From Coniella vitis (Eukaryota; Ascomycota; Sordariomycetes; Diaporthales; Schizoparmaceae): a DNA stretch of 64,000 nucleotides. The first letter of the stretch is position 1, and each line of letters starts with the position of its first letter. The notes under the pieces were generated by a model. That model searched no databases. It saw nothing but the letters and a program-made list of their open reading frames with translations, and was not told where the DNA came from. Both the position numbers and the translations under genes were made by a program. The stretch spans positions 1,674,001 to 1,738,000 of the forward strand of contig WUJK01000003.1 in the NCBI GenBank assembly GCA_011317545.1, written 5' to 3'. This document shows, one piece after another, positions 55,955 to 64,000 of the stretch.

Positions 55955-58900
55955 CTAGTCCAATACAATAGCTGCTCCTCTCGACATACCACCTCCCGCT
56001 CCACCACCACCTCCGACAAACGACGGACCACCATCACCAGCAGCACCCGTAGCCACGGACGCAACGGCATCGCTAATTGCCCGTAAAAGCGCTCCGATGC
56101 CTTCGGTGGAAATCCTGGTGGTGGCAGAGCTCCCGAGACCGTGCCATCCTCCTGGCGTCATGCGACTCGTAAAGATGGGCTGCAGGGCGCGATCAAATTC
56201 GTCGAAAGTTGTAACTTGATTGGAAATCCGCTGCACCTCCCACCATTGCTCTTCGCCCCGAGTCTTGACCGTGATGCCGAGTCGCAAGCTGCGCAGCGCA
56301 GACTTGTTGTTGTTGCTATCATTATTGGCGGGTGTCTTGTTGGCCGTAGGGAGGTCAAAATGGAGAGCAAACCGGTCCACGCCATGATGGACTATCTTGA
56401 AGGTTCCCTGGCCATTTTGAAAGACGGTATCCCAGGCACTCACCATGTCGTCCAGGGCGCGATGGAGACGAAGAGTCAGTACCAATATACGTGGCACCCT
56501 CTCCACGCCCATAGTGGAGTTGAGGATGCTTTTGAGCATTTCGATAATGCGTATATGGGGGTTGTCTGGCTCGAGAGTGATCTTGAGCTGCTCTTGGGCG
56601 ACCAGTTCGAGTTTGACTTTCCACCGCTTGCGAACGGACGAAGTAGAGGCACTCTCACTCATGTCGCCATAAGTGAAGACGAATTGGCAGAGAGTAAGAC
56701 TTTCAGACTGGACCACGTCTCCGCATGCGCTGATGGAAGTCACAAACTCCACAAGCCGATTTATAGCCTTAATGCGAGTGGCAATAAGTGGAAGACATGA
56801 TTCCCGCAGTGTGCGTCGGATCTGCATAATGAAATGGCCAGCTTCGGCATCGTAGCGGACATCACGGTCCACGTGCTTCTTTTTAATCAAAGAGAACATG
56901 GACTTGTCCTTGACTGTTACTGTGACTTCTTGCAAAACCTGAGGCTGGCCGTTGGGGCCACTGACTTCGTCTCGGTACCTCAACTTGATATACTCCCCAG
57001 CCCACGAAGGATTAGATTTCGAGGCATTTGGAGACGGCAGTTGTTGCATGACTGCGCCTACCTTGAAATACATTTCCGGTAACAGGTTTGCATGAGATAG
57101 GGGCGAACCTGCTATAGTAAACCCACAGGCGGGATTTCCGCTGCTGTCACGTTTCCGTATCCAGTCCATGCGCGCACACATGGTGAGGTTGGCCGTGTTG
57201 GAAAGCACCGAAAAGAATTGAGTTGACAGTTCAGGGTTCAATGACTTGATGGGCAGTGCATGGTAAGACTTGATACGAGTAGTCGGCTGACTGGGAATAT
57301 TGCTGGCTCGCGCATTGGCCAAGTGACTTGTTGGTCTGCTGGAGGTTGCTGACGAGCCCATCTTGGCTGGGTGAGAGCCATCGTCCGTGCTATTGTGGGG
57401 AGGGGGAAAGGGGGAGAACGTCAGCTTCGTCGGTCAGATACGATCATTACCAAAGATGCTGATACTTACAGTCCAACGAGCCACCAAGTGTCACCAGCCA
57501 AGCTCAAGCACACCACAAGGTACCAGGACGGGCCCCAATTCTCTCGCTTGAGCCAAAGAGGCTGACAAGGTTCCCTGTGAGGATGCAATTTCTTGGCTTC
57601 GTCCGGCTGTACCGGTCGCTTGCACATAGCCCACCCCATGGGCCTGCCGAGCCGAGCAAGTTCCTCCAGTAGGCTCTGCCACCTGATGCTCTCAATTTGA
57701 TTGAATCCGTCTTCGACCGCGTCTTTTCCCTTGAGGTTAAGGTGCGCTTCTCTCCGACTTATGACTGCCTTGGCCGGCTCGAAGTAGAAATTTCCAGTGA
57801 CGGTGTTTAACCGGATGGTTAGTGTTTCAGAATGCGTAAGTTGTACTGCTAAGTAGGATTGCGATGGTTCGGTTTGATGGAGTTTCATAGTAATATTCGT
57901 CTCGTGACTCGAATACCGTGGCTTGGACATTAGTCGTTTGCACAGTGAAGTGAGGATGTGCTTGATGTGTTTGCAGATAACCTGTTTCAAGAGCACTTCT
58001 GCTGAAATCACCTTCGTGTCACACAATAATTCGTCGTCTGTGACCTCTTTGCCGTCTCGGAACCACCGAATTGTAATGTAACTCGTCGGGTGCAGAGTAG
58101 CGCCTGCACCTGCCTGTGGCGTCTTGCCGCTATTAACACCAACAATGATCCAGCTCTTCGGCCCAGCATTGGCATCGGGATTTGTTCCGGTTCCAGGATA
58201 CCGTTGCGCCCAGTATTGTATGCAAAGAGCTCTATTTAGAGGTTCGACCCTGAGGTTGTCGATCCAGTGTTGTTTGCTTAGCAGAACTGCCTGTCGTTGA
58301 AGCTCGCGGATCTTGTATGTGAGGACATAGCCATGGAGAAAGTCATAGCACCCCTTCAGCCCATCACGGGCTAGGGCATCATTGACACTGGATTCAACAA
58401 AATGCCACACCTTGTCGTCGAGTTCTGGTGGAGTGGGAAAGAAATTAAAGCGAAAATCAATGAACCACCACTGACTCTCCGGGTCGTCGTTCGCTATCGT
58501 GAGGTCAACCTCAAACTCGCCCTCAACTTTGAATGTAGCTCGACCATTTGCAATGCTGAAGTTTCTGAACTCGTACGGTCTCTTCTTGTAATCGTGGAGA
58601 TTGAGACGGAAAGACAGCAACGTGTTGAGCTCAGCTACCCAGTTTTGGATCTCTTCGGCCTTGAGCGCGGGTGGAGGGATGAAAGCAAACTGTCAAAGAA
58701 TCAGCACAAGCTCAATGAAAATGGTGTAGTGAAATAGGACTTACGTCAGGCATCCAATCCGCACGACCCGTGGACAAGACCTGCAACGCGGTCTTGATGT
58801 CGGGATCGGGCAGGCGGGCACCATATAGGTTTCTTTTGATATGTCCCATGCGGTCGAGAATCATGTCGTACTTTCGTAACTGCTCCAACATGTGAGAATG

Positions 58901-59422
58901 TAAATCGATCAATTTACTGACTTGGCCCGACTTTCTGCTCCACTCTGACATGACAAGCGCCTTTGTCCATTTCGTATGTAGCTCATTGAGAAATCCCAAA
59001 AGGTTGGCCTTCTTGTTCTGGTTTTCTTCCGAGTTATCTTCTTGAGTATTCGCTGTATTACCATTGATGGCTGCCTGTAGTGGTGGTTTTCTCGCTAGTT
59101 CTTCTATCTTTGTCTGTAGGTCATTGTGCGACTTTTGCGCAAGGCGTTGAAGAATAAAAGGGAGAGGGAAGAAATTGGCGGTAATATGTGCAATTTCAGG
59201 AGGAAGTGAGCTCAAGATAGTAGTGTCGGCAGCATTGGGGCCTGCTTGAGCTTGCTGATGAGGGTTCACGTCCCCATTGACCATGGGAGTGCTGGTGATG
59301 GCGACTTGCTTGGATTTGTTCGGAGATGGCTCCCGTTTATCCATCGCGCCATTGGCGAGCTTGATATTTCTGTCATGATTGTTGCGGACAACTGCCCCAT
59401 TCTGTGTTGCACCAATATCCAT
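55955..59422 (-). CDS. MED14: Mediator complex subunit 14 (Rgr1)
   Basis: Backbone subunit that links the Mediator head, middle and tail. Exons 59422-58745, 58689-57470 and 57389-55955 give 1110 aa. The MED14 N-terminal domain covers about 70-280: LSSLPPEIAHITANFFPLPFILQRLAQKSHNDL, KALVMSEWSRKSGQVSKLIDLHSHM, YDMILDRMGHIKRNLYGARLPDPDIKTALQVLSTG, then the join to FAFIPPPALKAEEIQNWV. Each is a family landmark. The next region has repeated RWD-like modules without catalytic residues. The C-terminus is Gly-rich and ends SRGAAIVLD. The second join (CT with C ACG) reads VGLTDDGSHPAKMGSS and is less conserved, so the exact acceptor is slightly uncertain. The start ATG at 59422 begins MDIGATQNG; upstream in-frame sequence has no other ATG nearby. 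Confidence 0.94.
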
Positions 59423-61093
59423 GTTGACGGAGGTCCCCAACAGCCTTTCCTTGACCTGGAGGGCGAGGACCTCATTCGCGAGCTCTCACCCTGCCACTCT
59501 CGAATACCCCTTCGTTTTGCGCCCGACCGGAGAAGAAGATGACAGATCGCAACCGTTCCAAGTTTCAGGAAGGATCAAACAGTATATTGTCGACCACAGC
59601 GGTGAGCTTGACCGCCACACCACCGGGTCGCGGGGCGCGAACTGCGGATTGCGAGACCACGACCGAGTCGCAAAGCCAACCGCAGCCGCGACGTATCCGA
59701 GAAAAACCGCCGCTGTCGTCCTTGGGGGTATGGAAAGCGTTAGAATCTGAATTTGCGGTGGAAAGCGCGCCGTCCGTAGTGCAGCCCGAGCAGGCGCACC
59801 TTCGCAAGGTGGGCGGAGGAGCCGCTCACTCGGTTGTCGTTCGCCGCGTGCGGCGGTGGGCAGCGCAGGAGGTTGAAGAGTCTCCAACTTGTCGCTATGG
59901 ATGGTCCCGAATTTGGCGCTGAGGGACAGTGCGACTGCTGGAAGCTTTTTCTTCGGAGTATGTTTAATGGCGCAGTATATTTTCTGGTCGACGAGGTGAG
60001 GCGTGGGACAAAGGGCGGTAGACTGATGATGTCGGATTTGAAGGGCTAAAGGTTGGCAGTTTGCTAGATTGATGTGAAGGGTCAGGTCGAGACCGGGGTG
60101 GCACGCAGACACGCTAGCGCTAGCTAGGTATTGCAAAGAAGCCCAGGTCTTTGACGAGGCAACGCCAAAACCTGGTGGGCAATAACTTACTTGCTGGGCA
60201 GCGAGGCGGGTACATAGTACATCGGTGGATACCTGGGTACCTCGGTATTACTGCCTTTACCTAAACAAGCTAAAGAAACCATTCCGAATCCAGTTACCGA
60301 CCTTTTAACCCGCAGGCTGCAGTTAGGGCAAGAAAAGTATACATAATACAGCTACATAGTATTATTCCTTAAGAGCTGCATAGCACTTACTATATAAGTA
60401 CTGACTGATATATACATAGCTGTGGGTGAATATATTATACCTTTGCTTTTCTGTAACGAAAGTTGATTCTAAATGCTTGCCCGAAGAATTACCAGATATT
60501 GCTTTTATACATCTGATAACCAGCGAGTTATCCCTCTTACCAATCTCTTCCACAACCCACAGGTGGAGATTAATCTCATTATCTATCATTCATTCCCAGC
60601 TGTTAATTCCTTAAACCTGGTGAAGAGCCCCCTGCTGCCTAGGATAACGTTGTGATGTGCTAGATAGCAGATCGGGCCTGCGAGATGATTTGTACATGAC
60701 TATCAAAGGAGACTACTAAAGCTAACAGACAGAAGTCGTTGAAAATCGTCAATTGACAAAGCATCCAGATTTGTAGTACAAGCACATGAAAAAAAAGCTG
60801 GACAGTGCCATATGCCTCCCAAGTGTGATGTTAAAAACCAGATGAATTGCATCATAACCAGGAACCATTCTTTCTATCACTAAACTCTGGCTTTTGGTCC
60901 TTGCTTTAGGGATATCCTTTCTTATCATCTCGCCAATATCTGTTGCTGCTTTATTATGGGTTGTGTCGAAGTATGCGGTATGAGAGACTGTTTCAGGCGC
61001 TATCTCTAGCTAATCATTTCATATATTAGCATTTATATTCCGAGGGCTTATCCACAGCAGCGCAGACAAAGAACACATAGCAGCTCACATTAC
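59423..61093. other. Intergenic: MED14 upstream region and G6PD 3' side
   Basis: No firm gene. It carries two TACATAGTA copies (60211-60219, 60353-60361), a GCTAGCGCTAGC palindrome near 60114-60125, and an AT-rich block around 60320-60620. A 127-codon plus-strand frame at 59539-59922 overlaps the MED14 promoter and lacks support. Confidence 0.5.
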
Positions 61094-63032
61094 TTACAAT
61101 TTGTTTGTTGGCTGCATAGCAGAGGTTGTTGGCCATTGATAGCCTGCAGCATCAGAGAATCGGTAACCATATGAAGCCGTGAAGTCGTCGAGAACAGCTG
61201 GACCACGAGATCCTAATGGTATGTTAGTAATTGCGATATATCTCGTATTAACTTTAGAACACTTACCATAAGGATACTCCATAGGGATGATCTCCTTGTT
61301 GTCGTCCAGGTAGTGAAGCAGGGGGGTGAAAATTCTCCAGCTTGCGTCGAGCTCATCATCGCGGACAAAGTTAGAGTGATCACCCTTCAGGCAGTCAAGA
61401 ATGAGCGACTCGTAGGCCTCGGGGATCTTCAGGTCAGAGAATCGGCGTCGGTAGGTCAGGTCAAGCTCAGTAACAACAGTCTGCATGCTCAGACCAGGCA
61501 GCTTCGAGTTCATCTTGATGTAAACACTTTCGTTGGGTTGAATGCGCATGACCAATTCGTTACGAGGAATGTCCTTAAAGATTCCGGACGTAACATCCTT
61601 GAACTGGACACGGATCTCAGTTTTCTGCTCGTTGAGAGCCTTGCCTGCCTTCATGATGAAGGGAACTCCATCCCAGCGCTCATTCTTGATGTATGCAACC
61701 AGGGCGCAGAATGTCGGGCAGCGAGAGTCCTTGGGAACAGTGTCATCCTCCTTGTACGAGGGCTTGCTGCCGTCGAGGGAGCGGCCGTACTGGCCAATAA
61801 TGACGTTCTTGGGCTCAATGGAGGGAATGGCACGTAGAACTCGGACCTTTTCGTCGCGAATATCCTCCGAGGAGAAGGAGATGGGGCGTTCCATGGCGAG
61901 GAGCGTCAGAACCTGCAGCAGATGGTTTTGCATGACATCGCGGACGATACCAAACTCATCGAAATAGCCTCCACGACCTTCAGTGCCGAAAGGCTCCTTG
62001 AACGTGATCTGAACGTTATCGATGTGGTGGCGGTTCCATGTAGCGCCAAGGAAAGAGTTGCCAAAGCGCAAAATCAGAATGTTCTTGACCATTTCCTTGC
62101 CGAGGTAGTGGTCGATGCGGAAGAGTTCATCCTCCTTCCAATCAGGCTCCAGCGACTTTTGCAGCTCGCGAGAGCTAGCGAGGTCCTTACCAAACGGCTT
62201 CTCGACCTGATAGACAGAAGAAAATGTGTCAGCATTGTGAAGCAACAGGGTCGAATCACCGCGCAGGACTCACAATAACGCGCGCAACGCCCTTGGTGGG
62301 GTAGCAGCAGCGTTTCAGATGCTGAGAGACGATGGTAAAGACGCTGGGGGGGAGGGCCATGTAAAACAGACGGTGGCCCTCCTTGCGATCCTGCTCAATG
62401 TCCTCCAAGTGCTTGTTGAGAGCCTGGAAAGAGTCATCACGGTCATACTGACCGGAGACATATGTGCAAAGGCCGCAGAAGTCCTCAAGTAGTTTCTCCA
62501 TGTCCTTGGTAGGGGTCTTGATGTATGACTTGACGCGACGCAGGAACTCCTCGTGGTCCATCTTGGTTCGGGCATAGCCAACGATCCTGATGTCTTTGGG
62601 CAGGAATTGGTTTCGGTACTTTATTCACTCCGATTAGCCTAGTGCAAAACAATAAGGGGAGGAACCTTTAGGTATTTACTTACGAGGCCAAACAAGGCGG
62701 GGAACTATAGACAATCAGCATATCTTCGGCGCAGTTGAAGAGTCGCGGTGCTACTCACAGTCTTCTTCTTAGCCAAGTCACCAGAAGCTCCCAGGACGAC
62801 GATAACGGTGTTGTCCTTGAGATCCATGGCGCTGCAATTGCAAGACGTCAGTTACGGTGCTTGCAAAAGACGTGCGACGAACGCGCGGTGAAGGGTTGTC
62901 GGCGAGTCGGCTGCTGCGCCCAGAAGGCGCTCAATCGATAGCAGCCTCGTCGTTATTGCCGATGCGCCTGTCCTTAGGGCGGGGGTCGCGGGGTTGGATC
63001 ACTTACGCTGCGGCCGAGTGCAAGTCTGCCAT
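61094..63032 (-). CDS. zwf1: Glucose-6-phosphate 1-dehydrogenase
   Basis: First enzyme of the oxidative pentose-phosphate pathway: glucose-6-phosphate plus NADP+ gives 6-phosphogluconolactone plus NADPH. Exons 63032-63007, 62831-62759, 62704-62684, 62618-62274, 62206-61267 and 61212-61094 give 507 aa. The NADP-binding loop GASGDLAKKKT is near 20-30. The 21-nt third exon encodes exactly FPALFGL and is required for the conserved KKTFPALFGLYRNQFLP. EKPFGKD (about 149) and the active-site signature RIDHYLGKE (about 177-185) follow. The C-terminus is typical, ending in PTNKL. The first exon (26 nt) encodes MADLHSAA; a second ATG at the start of exon 2 (MDLKDN) would also make a complete enzyme. 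A donor-like GTAAGT overlaps the stop codon, but a further exon is not needed. Confidence 0.96.
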
Positions 63033-64000
63033 GTTGGTCTGGCGCAAGAGGATATGGGGAGAGGAGATGGAGAGGAGAGCCGCAGAGAGGAATGAGGAAA
63101 GAAGATTAGTAGAGTTGAGGCTCTAATTGCTTCTTTTGAGACAGCAGGTAAGGAAGGGCAGGTTGGGAGACAAGATTGTCGTGGCAAGAAAAACGGAGAG
63201 GGCGATCCGGGTTATTAGAAGAACGGAGGGCAGGAGCTAGGTGGGAGAAGCTGGGCAGCCGCAGCTTCCGCTTGTCGCGGGGTACCTCCCTCCCGGTACA
63301 ATAAAGCCGATCAGGGCGAGGGCTGCTAAGGTACCCAGCACTTGACTATGGATTTCCAGTACGTCAGGGTCTCCAAAACGTATTAATGTTCGACACAACA
63401 AGATTACTTGCGCGAGGAGTTTTGGCTATGTAGCAAGCCACGTTCTCCATCTTATCGACATAGACATTTTAGATGATGTTTCAGCAGACCACGTAGCGCT
63501 TCTACGAAAATATTGAAGCTATTGAGCGTGCATATGCCCTTGGTCTTGCGAGAACAGAGTTAAGAATGATTAGGCCCGCATGTTTCATGGCTCGGCGATA
63601 TTTTTCCCTGGGGAAGCTGGGTACCATTGTACCATATTTTACTCAGTAGCTGCCGCAGCCTGGCAATTCCCATAGCGCACGCCCGTCCGAGCCATTTCGT
63701 GTACAACCACATTTCTTACCTTTCAAAGCGTAGCATCTACGTTAGCATGACAAAATGGAGGGTGGGACGTGATTCCAAACTGCACTGCTGTTCAGGTAGG
63801 CTTTTCACCGGGCTATGGAGTTCCAATGACGGAAAAATCGCTCATCCGTCCTGAAAGAACTCCAGTGTGCTATGTGCACACATAGTATCTGCCATTTGGT
63901 TATACTATGTACACGAGAAGGCGGTGCCGTGTACACTCCGGTCAAGGGCCCGACATCTGCTTGCTAAAAGGGCAATCCAGCAGACTCTCCGGACAAATTT
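63033..64000. promoter_or_regulatory. G6PD upstream region to window end
   Basis: No gene is supportable. One TACTATGTA lies at 63903-63911, with CACATAGTA 20 bp to its left. The proximal part (63040-63200) is purine-rich on the plus strand, i.e. a pyrimidine-rich leader for G6PD. Confidence 0.5.

Noticed and set aside
59539..59922. 127-codon plus-strand frame divergent from MED14
   Set aside because: Low-complexity Arg/Ser/Glu composition, a competing minus-strand frame over the same bases, and no homology I recognise.
60320..60660. AT-rich block, possible RIP-mutated repeat
   Set aside because: Too short, with no repeat partner in the window; a RIP index calculation would be needed.

Overview
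This window is nuclear DNA of a filamentous ascomycete. The evidence is the gene structure and the gene set. Introns are short (about 48-180 nt, rarely up to 284 nt), with GTAAGT/GTGAGT-type donors and CTAAC/CTGAC branch points. Single-copy fungal genes include a 12-kDa complex I subunit, an RCR protein, MED14 and TRS23. The style best fits Sordariomycetes, probably Hypocreales, but the species cannot be fixed from sequence alone. I see no rRNA, tRNA, transposon, CRISPR or secondary-metabolite cluster.

I recognise 23 protein-coding genes and resolved exon structures for nearly all. From left to right: a partial short-chain dehydrogenase cut by the left edge (-); nucleolin-like NSR1 (-); complex I NDUFB10-type subunit (+); mitoribosomal mL54 (+); TAF7 (-); a TAF3-type histone-fold protein (+); an intracellular GH15 glycosidase (-); an SLC35C2/TPT transporter (+); an RCR-type membrane protein (-); an unknown 225-aa protein (-); a BTB/POZ-like protein (+); an MFS transporter (-); a 1164-aa coiled-coil protein (+); GIR2 (-); PUF6 (+); RPB4 (-); TRS23 (+); RPN10 (-); a borealin-type protein (+); TMA22/DENR (-); a 1067-aa protein with a C-terminal methyltransferase domain (+); MED14 (-); and glucose-6-phosphate dehydrogenase (-).

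Most are housekeeping genes. Four belong to the RNA polymerase II machinery (TAF7, TAF3-type, RPB4, MED14). Several serve ribosome biogenesis or translation (NSR1, PUF6, GIR2, TMA22, mL54). Others serve protein turnover, trafficking or chromosome segregation (RPN10, TRS23, borealin), respiration and the pentose-phosphate pathway. Gene order alternates strand strikingly, with 18 of 22 neighbour pairs facing opposite ways. The long gene-poor tracts (5.5, 3.4, 3.0 and 2.0 kb) are all divergent upstream regions, while convergent gaps are 1.4 kb or less.

The strongest unexplained signals are four. (1) At least 16 exact copies of the 9-mer TACTATGTA, all between genes and mostly upstream of a start codon; about 0.5 would be expected. 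(2) A TRS23 start codon split by an intron whose retention gives ATG immediately followed by TAA. (3) Several very short exons (20, 21, 24 and 28 nt). (4) A dehydrogenase intron whose donor is CT rather than GT but which stays open in frame.
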